Below are positions 1-5,615 of a DNA stretch of 22,309 nucleotides, piece by piece. Each line of letters starts with the position of its first letter. Position 1 is the first letter of the stretch. Source of the DNA: a virus; IMG/VR virus record IMGVR_UViG_3300006734_000047, positions 1 to 22,309 of that record. One strand, given 5' to 3'. The notes under the pieces were generated by a model, which did not search any database, was not told where the DNA came from, and saw nothing but the letters and a program-made list of their open reading frames with translations. Both the position numbers and the translations under genes were made by a program.

Positions 1-459
1 ACGTTGTCTCGCAAACTCTCGGATCAAGAGGTCAAGGAGTACCTCCTCTCTAGTTTTGTTGCGTCCGACGATCCATCAAAGGTTTGGATCGGGGATATCA
101 AAAGATCTGGAAAAGATCGGTGGTTGGCATGGCAAAAACAAAGACAGAGTGAGCACTACCTTGTTAACCAGGATCTTGACAGACTGGTTCAACATATGGA
201 AGAAACGGGGGATTCCTTTAACCATCTTTTTGAAACGATGGGAGGACATCCTACACTCCTCAAGTTCTACATCCAACGACGAGTTTCTTTAGAAACATTA
301 ATCATTATGGACATGGTATTGGGGTTCATGAAGAACTGGGACAAGAAGTTTCATGATCCTTTATGGGAGATGTTAAGTTTTAAAATCAAAAAATATAAAC
401 CATTCTTATCCATTTGCAAAGATAAATACATAAAACTTATCAAGGAGAAGTTCCTATGA
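1..459 (+). CDS. gp59: gp59-like loader of replicative helicase, 5' end outside window
   Basis: In T4, gp59 loads the gp41 helicase onto gp32-coated forked DNA during recombination-dependent replication. The visible 152 codons align by eye with the C-terminal two thirds of T4 gp59 (217 residues). Shared landmarks are a WIGDI motif near the left edge (T4 also has WIGDI), a central FYIQRRVSLETLIIMD-type segment (T4 has ISFETFILLD) and a final LWEMLSFKIKKYKPFL stretch (T4 has LVWNNYSIKLKAYRKIL). The frame is open to base 1. The TTG at 4 is therefore probably not the true start, and about 60 N-terminal residues should lie upstream. The stop overlaps the next ATG by 4 bases, and the order 59-33-32 is that of T4. 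Confidence 0.85.
   Translation, partial: TLSRKLSDQEVKEYLLSSFVASDDPSKVWIGDIKRSGKDRWLAWQKQRQSEHYLVNQDLDRLVQHMEETGDSFNHLFETMGGHPTLLKFYIQRRVSLETLIIMDMVLGFMKNWDKKFHDPLWEMLSFKIKKYKPFLSICKDKYIKLIKEKFL
421..428 (+). promoter_or_regulatory. Candidate T4-type late promoter box (GATAAATA)
   Basis: GATAAATA lies inside the 3' end of gp59, 27 nt before the ATG of the gp33-like gene. It matches 7 of 8 bases of the T4 late consensus TATAAATA. The next gene also has an AAGGAG ribosome binding site at 441-446. The box sits in AT-rich coding sequence, so chance occurrence is possible. Confidence 0.35.
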
Positions 460-833
460 AGTTTTTTGAGTCTCCTTATTATCAACAAGAAGTTTCTGAC
501 TTAGAATACTTACAAGAGAAGGTTGAAGAACTTCACTTGTTAATGAATCACACTTCAGGTAAATCACTGGAGAGTCAGATTGAACTACAGGTGGAGTTCT
601 TACATTCTCTATATGCAATGGTGGAAAAAGAACAATGTTTATTGGTGAGACTTCAGTTGGATGGAACTGAAGAAGCTAAGGGAGTTATTAATGAACTATA
701 CACAAAAGCACTTGAAGCCGGTATGGCACCACACCACACGCTGAGTTCATATCATATGGAACTCAAGCAAAATATTAAGATAGAACTCAAACAAATCACT
801 GGTGAAGATCTTGACGATCCAGTAGAGATGTAA
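456..833 (+). CDS. gp33: gp33-like late transcription co-activator, DUF1825-like
   Basis: A 125-residue acidic, mostly helical protein lies between gp59 and gp32, exactly where T4 carries gene 33. T4 gp33 binds the RNA polymerase beta flap and couples late transcription to the sliding clamp. Direct similarity to T4 gp33 is not visible. Instead the opening FFESPYYQQEV and the spacing of later helices recall the cyanobacterial DUF1825 family (opening FFDSE..Q.EA), which cyanophage gp33 proteins resemble as far as I remember. It has a clear AAGGAG Shine-Dalgarno about 10 bases before ATG, and its start overlaps the gp59 stop. The C-terminus (EDLDDPVEM) lacks the hydrophobic clamp-binding end (LDFLL) of T4 gp33. 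The role is inferred mainly from position. Confidence 0.6.
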   Translation: MKFFESPYYQQEVSDLEYLQEKVEELHLLMNHTSGKSLESQIELQVEFLHSLYAMVEKEQCLLVRLQLDGTEEAKGVINELYTKALEAGMAPHHTLSSYHMELKQNIKIELKQITGEDLDDPVEM

Positions 834-839
834 TAAAAT
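811..839 (+). promoter_or_regulatory. Sigma70-type promoter of gp32
   Basis: TTGACG (811-816, 5 of 6 to TTGACA) and TAAAAT (834-839, 5 of 6 to TATAAT) are separated by exactly 17 bases. The expected transcription start is near 846. This lies inside the end of the gp33-like gene and just before gp32, giving gp32 its own host-type promoter. A start near 846 also argues that the ATG at 849 is too close to the mRNA 5' end to be used. Confidence 0.6.
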
Positions 840-866
840 AGTCCTAGGATGACTCTAAACTCAGCT

Positions 867-893
867 AATCCTATCAATCCGATCAATCCTATG
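867..893 (+). repeat. Threefold 9-bp tandem repeat in gp32 leader
   Basis: Three consecutive 9-mers, AATCCTATC, AATCCGATC and AATCCTATG, run directly into the gp32 start codon; the ATG at 891 is the end of the third copy. The stretch has little self-complementarity. T4 gp32 represses its own translation by binding cooperatively to an unstructured repetitive leader, so this is a candidate autoregulatory operator. If the upstream ATG at 849 were used instead, the repeats would encode NPI-NPI-NPM. Confidence 0.5.
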
Positions 894-1805
894 TCCTTTT
901 CAAGTCTCAAGCAAAACAAGAGTTCCGTCTTCCAGCAACTGCAAAAGCAACTGGAAAAGACCCAACAGGTAGGCACTGTTGATGAAAGGTTCTGGAAACT
1001 CTCCACAGATAAAGCTGGCAACGGTTATGCAGTAATTCGTTTCCTTCCCGCCTCAGATGGTGAAGATATGCCGTTTGTTAAACTCTACAGTCACGCCTTC
1101 CAAGGTCCTGGTGGTTGGTACATTGAAAACAGCCTGACCACATTGAATCAAAAGGATCCTCTTGGTGAATACAATCGTGAACTGTGGAACAGTGGTGATG
1201 AGTCACTGAAAGAACAAGTTCGTAAGCAGAAGCGTAAGCTCCAGTACTATTCCAACATCTATGTGGTAAAGGATCCTGCCAATCCTGAGAATGAGGGTAA
1301 GGTATTCCTCTTCAAGTATGGTAAGAAGATCTATGACAAGATCATGGATGTTGTGAATGGCGATGAGTTGGAAGGTCGTGAAGGTTATAATCCCTTTGAC
1401 TTCTGGTCTGGAGCCAACTTTAAACTTCGCGCCAAGAAGGTAGCTGGTTATCCTAACTATGACTCATCTGAGTTTGAGAACCCTGGAACACTTGAGGATC
1501 TAGATGATGCTCAGTTGGAGTCCATCTGGAAGCGTGAGTTTGCTCTTCAGTCTCTAGTTGCACCTGATCAGTTCAAGACTTATGAACAGCTTCAGGAACG
1601 ACTGAATGCAGTTCTGAATCTGAAGCGGGCTGATCGTGAACCTGTAGAAGAGAGTGTGCCGAGTAATCCGTTTGCCACTCGACCTCCCGCCTCTCGTAAT
1701 GTTGAGCCCGTGGAAGAGGTTAATGATAGCCTGCCTTCACAGTCCGCCACAGTTGAAGATGACGATGATGTCCTGGATTATTTCCAGAAACTAGCTGAGT
1801 CCTGA
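891..1805 (+). CDS. gp32: gp32 single-stranded DNA-binding protein
   Basis: This protein coats single-stranded DNA in replication, recombination and repair. The core aligns closely with T4 gp32: AGNGYAVIRFLP, GGWYIEN, YYSNIYVVKDPANPENEGKVF and a GKKIYDKI segment. A spacer follows and then a very acidic C-terminal tail (VEDDDDVLDYF), which in T4 contacts gp59 and other replication partners. I prefer the ATG at 891 (304 residues, opening MSFSSLKQNKSS; T4 has 301). The alternative at 849 adds 14 residues of NPI repeats and lies only about 3 bases from the predicted transcription start. Neither start has a clear Shine-Dalgarno. The T4 zinc-site cysteines are absent: the CPVC of T4 is replaced by DPLG, and the protein contains no cysteine at all. 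Confidence 0.93.
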   Translation: MSFSSLKQNKSSVFQQLQKQLEKTQQVGTVDERFWKLSTDKAGNGYAVIRFLPASDGEDMPFVKLYSHAFQGPGGWYIENSLTTLNQKDPLGEYNRELWNSGDESLKEQVRKQKRKLQYYSNIYVVKDPANPENEGKVFLFKYGKKIYDKIMDVVNGDELEGREGYNPFDFWSGANFKLRAKKVAGYPNYDSSEFENPGTLEDLDDAQLESIWKREFALQSLVAPDQFKTYEQLQERLNAVLNLKRADREPVEESVPSNPFATRPPASRNVEPVEEVNDSLPSQSATVEDDDDVLDYFQKLAES

Positions 1806-2498
1806 TTACTTTCTATAGTCTGTAATTCCCACCTCACTCTTCTGGGGTGGGATATTTTCTGCATAGATGTAGTAATCTCTGACAAAATCGTAGATAACCT
1901 GTGGGTTGATGACCTGAATGAATCTCTTCTGATCATTAAGTCTCCTTTCATATTCCAGGTTGGAAACCGCAACTGGTTTACGATTTGAGATACCAAGATG
2001 TACTGGGTAGTTGTAGTTCTCAGCAACCACCATTCCACCTGGAAAAACAATGTCCTTTTCCAGTCCCATGTTGCGCCTAAGGTCTCTCTCATCCTCTGCA
2101 TCAGTTTCACCAAAGGTTTCCCATCTGTAAATGTTCTCAGTTTCATAGTGATGTATCTGTCCTGCTCCTGCTTCACTTCCATACTTACGAACAACATAGA
2201 TATAAAACTCTGGTTCCGCTAAAGGCCATTGATTATGATAATCAATAATGTCATTGACTTGAAGAATAGTCCAGTAATATTGTTCATCATCATACAACTC
2301 TTTGGAGATCATGTCTGGTCTCTCATTGAGTTTAATCTCATATGAATTATAAATGGTTTCATACTTATAGATATCATCTCTCAACTTCATTGTATGAAAG
2401 AAGTCTTTGATTGATATGGTTTCTGCCTTACCAGCACTGTTCATGCGGTAGGCATACTCAACATTTGGAAAGTGAGAAAAATAATCTGGTGTTGACAT
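1806..2498 (-). CDS. gp53: gp53 baseplate wedge protein
   Basis: gp53 joins baseplate wedges around the hub in T4. The 230-residue product shows the gp53 layout: an opening FSHFPNVEYA (T4 FFDPIEYA), then SIKDFF, a YNSYEIKLNERPD segment, and the hallmark YYWTILQVNDIIDYHNQW (T4 LYWVLLMCNDNYDPYYGW). A region rich in HHYETEN follows, where T4 has YHVNENG. It is slightly longer than T4 gp53 (196). The start shares one base with the gp48 stop (TGATG), so the two are translationally coupled. The stop abuts the convergent gp32 stop with no base between them. Confidence 0.85.
   Translation of the reverse strand: MSTPDYFSHFPNVEYAYRMNSAGKAETISIKDFFHTMKLRDDIYKYETIYNSYEIKLNERPDMISKELYDDEQYYWTILQVNDIIDYHNQWPLAEPEFYIYVVRKYGSEAGAGQIHHYETENIYRWETFGETDAEDERDLRRNMGLEKDIVFPGGMVVAENYNYPVHLGISNRKPVAVSNLEYERRLNDQKRFIQVINPQVIYDFVRDYYIYAENIPPQKSEVGITDYRK
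1827..1860 (+). terminator. Candidate intrinsic terminator after gp32
   Basis: A 7-bp perfect stem (TCCCACC at 1827-1833 with GGTGGGA at 1846-1852) encloses a 12-base loop and is followed by the T-rich TATTTTCT. It begins 22 bases beyond the gp32 stop and lies inside the 3' end of the oppositely oriented gp53. It would end gp32 transcripts before they run antisense through the baseplate block. Confidence 0.5.
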
Positions 2499-3283
2499 CA
2501 GTAACCTACCCTCCCTTCTTGGTGATCCTTTCTAAAGACATACTCAACTTCAGTAAATGACAACTGAAGACTGGTTACAATTGGCATTCCACTGGTGTAT
2601 GTCATGTGTTGTGACATGCCTGAGTTGTATTGTACAGTTACTTGCGTTAAAGCTGCTGGCTTAAACTTACCCATGTATTGATTACTGTACTTGATCTGCC
2701 ATACATGTGGAATCTCAAGTCTTTGTCCCTTCAATTCTGGAGCACTGTAAGATTTAAACTCTTTGATAATATCACAAACAGCCTGAGCATCACCCTCACT
2801 CTTTGGAATGAATGTGAAGTCAAATGTATAGGCCCTAAAGTTAGGGTTCTGATAAAGGAGTTCAGAGTTGGGGTTATAGATTTCTCCTGTTTGCATCTGC
2901 AGAAGGTTACTTGCACTTCCAGCACCAGAGATGCGACCAATAACACCCAGAGCTCCCTGCTTGGCTGCAGCACCCACACCACCTCTAGATTCTACATCAC
3001 TTCTAAACTTATCCACAATATTTTTAATCTTTCCTCCATCCAAATCATTACCAAATGAGTTCACCGCCTCAGCCATTCCTAAGGCGGCATCTCTCTTCAT
3101 GGCACCAACAGGACCAGGAAAGTGTACTGCTTGCCAACTCTGTCCATTGGTGATTGCAGGAACAGCATTTGGTACGTAGATGGTGATTCCACCACCTCCT
3201 CCACCGCCACCTTTGGCACTATACTTGCTGTGTGAGAACTGAACGAAGTCACCTTCGCCAGACATGTCTGAAGGATATCTCAT
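2498..3283 (-). CDS. gp48: gp48 baseplate tail-tube cap
   Basis: gp48 sits on the hub and starts tail-tube polymerisation together with gp54. Residues about 130-260 have the signature of this family: GEIYNPNSELLYQNPNFRAY, then FDFTFIPKSEGDAQAVCDII, EIPHVWQIKYS and a final tube-like beta region (MPIVTSLQLSFTEVEYV). The N-terminal half is low complexity and includes an unbroken run of eight glycines near residue 30. With 261 residues it is much shorter than T4 gp48 (364). It overlaps the upstream 114-residue gene by ATGA and gp53 by one base. gp54 and gp48 share folds, so the assignment to gp48 rather than gp54 rests on the NPN-ELL motif and gene order. Confidence 0.75.
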   Translation of the reverse strand: MRYPSDMSGEGDFVQFSHSKYSAKGGGGGGGGITIYVPNAVPAITNGQSWQAVHFPGPVGAMKRDAALGMAEAVNSFGNDLDGGKIKNIVDKFRSDVESRGGVGAAAKQGALGVIGRISGAGSASNLLQMQTGEIYNPNSELLYQNPNFRAYTFDFTFIPKSEGDAQAVCDIIKEFKSYSAPELKGQRLEIPHVWQIKYSNQYMGKFKPAALTQVTVQYNSGMSQHMTYTSGMPIVTSLQLSFTEVEYVFRKDHQEGRVGY

Positions 3284-3624
3284 GTTTGTCTAAAAAAAGC
3301 GAGAGGCAATTTAGATGCTTCATCCATTTCATCATCTTGTATTTCATATAGGTTTGACTCAACTTCTTGCCAGGTGTATCTCCTGTAGTCATCCCAGTGA
3401 GTATTTATTCCACAAAATCCCCATCTGTGAATGGATGTGCAGGTGACCAAAGGATGTTGATCATACTTTAGATTACGTGTCTTTGGTGTATAAACAAACA
3501 GATAATGTTTGCCCACCTCAGGTACAATCTTATTCCCAGTGCCAAGATATTTAAGTGCGATGAACATGTTATTCATGGCACTTGAACTCATACGAGACTT
3601 GATAAGATCAATGCGATCACTCAT
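3280..3624 (-). CDS. Conserved-looking small protein between gp48 and gp54
   Basis: The 114-residue product is not assigned to a T4 gene. Its middle reads YLFVYTPKTRNLKYDQHPLV, then HRWGFCGINTHWDDYRRYTW. I recall a similar pattern (KLKYYDKFPLV followed by a GFLGLNxHYL motif) from small uncharacterised proteins of marine T4-like phages. There is no signal peptide or membrane segment. It overlaps gp54 upstream and gp48 downstream by ATGA, so it is made together with two tube-initiation proteins, and a structural or assembly role in the baseplate is the likely guess. A seven-T run near its 3' end is not a useful frameshift site, because a -1 shift meets TAG at once. Confidence 0.7.
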   Translation of the reverse strand: MSDRIDLIKSRMSSSAMNNMFIALKYLGTGNKIVPEVGKHYLFVYTPKTRNLKYDQHPLVTCTSIHRWGFCGINTHWDDYRRYTWQEVESNLYEIQDDEMDEASKLPLAFFRQT

Positions 3625-4193
3625 GAGTACTCAGTGGAATAACTTTCATAATTAAACTCTACATTAAACGTTGTAAAGTTATTACGATTTTCACTTGAGA
3701 GATTCACGGCACCAATTGATTTAGGAAAAGCATTGATAAACTTTACTCTCAAAACTTCTTGTAGTTGTTCTCCAAATCCACCACCAGAACTTGATGGATT
3801 CTCTAACTTAACCAGTTGAATGTCACCAACAATCTGTTTATAATATTGCATTCTCATGTTACGCCCACCATCTTGGTTGGCATTGATACCAAGACGATCA
3901 AACCATCTCTTAAAGTCACGGTGAACTGAGAACTCTTGATTCTCAATCACAGAAATCGTCATTGGACTACCCCAAATCATGAGAGAGGGTTGACTTCTTG
4001 CAATACCCATGTTCTCATGACCTCGTGCAACCACAGACTCAACTCTTACCTCTGGAATGGCAGTGGACAGACAGTAGTATTCAAGGTAGTCATTGGTGTT
4101 GCCACCCATGAACTTACTTGGCATGATCACTTTGTAAAGAGTTGGTCTTGAAATACTATTTCTAATTAAAGACTTTGCCTTCTCGTATGACAT
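3621..4193 (-). CDS. gp54: gp54-like tail-tube initiator
   Basis: The 190-residue product has the tail-tube fold pattern: a short N-terminal helix, a YYCLSTAIPEVRVESV strand pair, a FKRWFDRLG helix, then KVKF-type strands ending in NFTTFNVEFNYESYS (T4 gp54 has QITTFDVTFAYRVMQ). In T4, gp54 binds gp48 at the top of the hub and nucleates gp19 tube polymerisation. Here it heads the minus-strand baseplate block 54-114aa-48-53. It is much shorter than T4 gp54 (320), so it could also be called a generic gp19/gp54-family tube protein. Its own late-promoter box (CATAAATA) lies 21 nt upstream, and AAAGG about 14 bases before the ATG may serve as ribosome binding site. Confidence 0.65.
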   Translation of the reverse strand: MSYEKAKSLIRNSISRPTLYKVIMPSKFMGGNTNDYLEYYCLSTAIPEVRVESVVARGHENMGIARSQPSLMIWGSPMTISVIENQEFSVHRDFKRWFDRLGINANQDGGRNMRMQYYKQIVGDIQLVKLENPSSSGGGFGEQLQEVLRVKFINAFPKSIGAVNLSSENRNNFTTFNVEFNYESYSTEYS

Positions 4194-4196
4194 GCA

Positions 4197-4204
4197 TCTA
4201 AATA
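4197..4204 (+). promoter_or_regulatory. Late promoter box for gp4 (TCTAAATA)
   Basis: TCTAAATA lies 22 nt before the gp4 ATG in the 33-bp space between divergent gp54 and gp4. It differs from T4 TATAAATA at one position, and the identical octamer stands before gp26. Together with the minus-strand box at 4215-4222 it forms a nearly symmetrical divergent promoter pair. Confidence 0.55.
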
Positions 4205-4214
4205 CCTTTAAGGT

Positions 4215-4222
4215 TATTTATG
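4215..4222 (-). promoter_or_regulatory. Late promoter box for gp54-gp53 block (CATAAATA)
   Basis: Read on the minus strand, 4222 to 4215 is CATAAATA, 7 of 8 to the T4 late consensus, 21 nt before the gp54 start. The two boxes flank an 11-base near-palindrome, ACCTTTAAGGT (4204-4214), so transcription would diverge from a shared centre. Confidence 0.55.
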
Positions 4223-4226
4223 AGGC

Positions 4227-4676
4227 ATGGCCAAGACATTACAAGGCAGATTCAGACCTCTTCATCCTGAAAAATATAAAGGCGACTATACAAATATTCT
4301 TTACAGATCTTCCTGGGAAAGAACCTTCATGCAGTGGTGTGATAAGACTGAACAGGTAAAGCGTTGGCAGTCAGAAGAGAAAGCCATTTGGTATTATGAT
4401 CCAATCAATAAAAAGAATCGCAGATACTTTCCTGACTTCATTGTTGAGTATGAAAGGAATGATGGCATTACCATGCAGGAGATGGTTGAGATTAAACCTT
4501 ATCGTCAGGTGATTGGTCCTCCAGAGAATCCCAAGAGAAGAACAAAAGCGTGGGCACAAGCAGTCCAAACATACATTATTAATGAAGCAAAGTGGAAGGC
4601 AGCCAGAAATTATTGTGAAGATAGGGGCATGAACTTTAGATTGATTACGGAGAAAGACCTTGGACTTACCCTCTAA
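4227..4676 (+). CDS. gp4: gp4 head completion protein
   Basis: T4 gp4 (gp50) stabilises the DNA-filled head before tail attachment. The 149-residue product is colinear with it: opening GRFRPLHPEKYKGDYTNI, then YRSSWERTFMQWCD, WQSEEKAIWYYDP, YFPDFIVEY, VEIKPYRQ and a C-terminal AKWKAARNYCEDRG helix. T4 has 150 residues. The SSWE, PDF and EIK elements are arranged like the E / D / E-x-K pattern of restriction-endonuclease-like folds, which suggests a DNA-processing function. Shine-Dalgarno-like GAGG stands only one base before ATG, an unusually short distance. A late-promoter box is 22 nt upstream. Confidence 0.92.
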   Translation: MAKTLQGRFRPLHPEKYKGDYTNILYRSSWERTFMQWCDKTEQVKRWQSEEKAIWYYDPINKKNRRYFPDFIVEYERNDGITMQEMVEIKPYRQVIGPPENPKRRTKAWAQAVQTYIINEAKWKAARNYCEDRGMNFRLITEKDLGLTL

Positions 4677-4679
4677 ATA
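4672..4679 (+). promoter_or_regulatory. Late promoter box for gp26 and tail operon (TCTAAATA)
   Basis: TCTAAATA overlaps the gp4 stop codon and lies 24 nt before the gp26 ATG. It is the same octamer, at nearly the same distance, as the one before gp4. It probably drives the long tail operon that starts at gp26. Confidence 0.5.
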
Positions 4680-4703
4680 ATATTACTACATCATAACTTT
4701 GTT

Positions 4704-5408
4704 ATGCCTTTACCCAAGCCAACGAGACCAGAATATTCCTGCACAATTCCATCATCTGGTAAGAGAATCAAGTACCAACCCTTCTCTGTGAAGGAGGAGA
4801 AGATTCTTATTCTGGCTTCTGAGTCTCAGGACATGGATGAGATTACAAATGCCATCACCAATGTTCTAAACAATTGTGTTACAACTGCTGGGTTTGATGT
4901 TAAGGATCTGGCATTGTTTGACATTGAGTTTCTCTTTCTGAAAACCAGAGCTAAGTCAGTTGGAGAGAAACTCGCAGTTAAAGTTACTGATCCTAATGAT
5001 CCAACTTACACAGTGGATCATGAGATTGACATTGATAAGATTGAAATTCAAAAGACCAAAGGACACACTGACCTGATTGATTTGGGTGGTGGCACCAGTG
5101 TCAAGATGGGTTACCCAGACATCAACTTCTTTGCAGAAGGTGTCAATGTGAACACCATTGGAGAAAGACTTGACTTGGCGGCCAAGTGTGTCAAACAAAT
5201 TATTGTGGGTGATGAAGTATATAATAAAGAGGACACCACTGAGGCAGAAACAGAAGATTGGTTAGAAGGATTGACTGCTGAACAATTCACCAAGATTATG
5301 AACTTCTTCCTAACAATGCCGAAACTGAAGCACAGTTTTACACTGAAGAACAAGAACACAGGTGAGGACTTTACCATCACTTTGGAGGGCCTGGCAGATT
5401 TTTTTTGA
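4704..5408 (+). CDS. gp26: gp26 baseplate hub subunit / assembly chaperone
   Basis: The 234-residue product matches the T4 base-plate protein family (gp26, 208 residues in T4): opening LPKPTRPEYSCTIPSSGKR, PFSVKEEKILILASES, NVLNNCV and LALFDIEFLFLKTRAKSVGE, then a C-terminal ILTVPK-like region (EQFTKIMNFFLTMPKLKHSF). In T4, gp26 is needed for assembly of the central hub with gp51, gp28, gp27, gp29 and gp5. The gene ends in a run of eight T directly followed by TGA. A -1 slip there would extend the protein into the next reading frame. No Shine-Dalgarno is obvious before the ATG. Confidence 0.88.
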   Translation: MPLPKPTRPEYSCTIPSSGKRIKYQPFSVKEEKILILASESQDMDEITNAITNVLNNCVTTAGFDVKDLALFDIEFLFLKTRAKSVGEKLAVKVTDPNDPTYTVDHEIDIDKIEIQKTKGHTDLIDLGGGTSVKMGYPDINFFAEGVNVNTIGERLDLAAKCVKQIIVGDEVYNKEDTTEAETEDWLEGLTAEQFTKIMNFFLTMPKLKHSFTLKNKNTGEDFTITLEGLADFF

Positions 5409-5458
5409 TGGCGATGATGCACAATAATTTGATCCAACATTATGAACGCATCTTCGCC
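5399..5458 (+). promoter_or_regulatory. Candidate programmed -1 ribosomal frameshift signal
   Basis: Eight T (5399-5406) give the slippery heptamer T TTT TTT in the gp26 frame. The gp26 TGA (5406-5408) follows at once. A stem-loop begins at 5410: GGCGATGATGC (5410-5420) pairs with GCATCTTCGCC (5448-5458) with a single T-T mismatch, and ATAAT (5424-5428) pairs with ATTAT (5439-5443) inside the loop. The spacer from heptamer to stem is 4 bases. A -1 slip continues as F-F-L-M-A-M-M-H into the 5408-5599 frame without any stop. Confidence 0.55.
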
Positions 5459-5599
5459 TTTAAACAATACCATGGATGGAGTGTCACAGAGATTGAAGAA
5501 CTCATTCCATGGGAACTTGATGTTATGACATCTCTCTTATCTAATTACCTGGAACAACTTGAACTGTCACGCAAGCAAGCTGCTCAAGAGATGAGATAA
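5408..5599 (+). CDS. Small gp51-position protein or frameshift extension of gp26
   Basis: A 63-residue helical product (from ATG 5408; TTG at 5405 and ATGs at 5414 and 5417 are alternatives) contains HYERIFAFKQYHGWSVTEIEEL. Such short proteins with an aromatic F-x-x-KQYHGWS-like core recall the second component of tail-assembly chaperone pairs. T4 places gp51, another hub assembly factor, right after gp26. The ATG overlaps the gp26 stop as TGATG. No close Shine-Dalgarno exists; GGAGG at 5384-5389 is about 20 bases away. Expression is therefore by coupling or by the -1 frameshift. Homology to T4 gp51 (249 residues) is not visible. Confidence 0.7.
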   Translation: MAMMHNNLIQHYERIFAFKQYHGWSVTEIEELIPWELDVMTSLLSNYLEQLELSRKQAAQEMR

Positions 5600-5602
5600 A
5601 TA
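5595..5602 (+). promoter_or_regulatory. Weak late-promoter-like box (GATAAATA)
   Basis: GATAAATA overlaps the stop of the preceding small gene, only 13 nt before the ATG of the large tail gene. The leader would be under 10 nt and the Shine-Dalgarno AAGGA would fall at its 5' end. Function is doubtful; the gene is probably read from upstream. Confidence 0.25.
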
Positions 5603-5615
5603 ACTCTAAAAGGAT

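Noticed and set aside
849-890. ATG at 849 as the gp32 start
   Set aside because: Only about 3 bases from the predicted transcription start, no Shine-Dalgarno, and it adds repetitive NPI residues absent from T4 gp32; kept only as an alternative.
1778-2197. Minus-strand frame of 139 codons within gp53
   Set aside because: Same strand as gp53 but another frame, inside a gene with clear homology; a shadow.
3284-3300. Seven-T run near the end of the 114-residue gene as a possible frameshift site
   Set aside because: A -1 slip gives TAG immediately, so no extended product would form.
5111-5473. Minus-strand frame of 120 codons opposite gp26
   Set aside because: Lies fully antisense to gp26 and the frameshift region; composition is not protein-like and it has no context.
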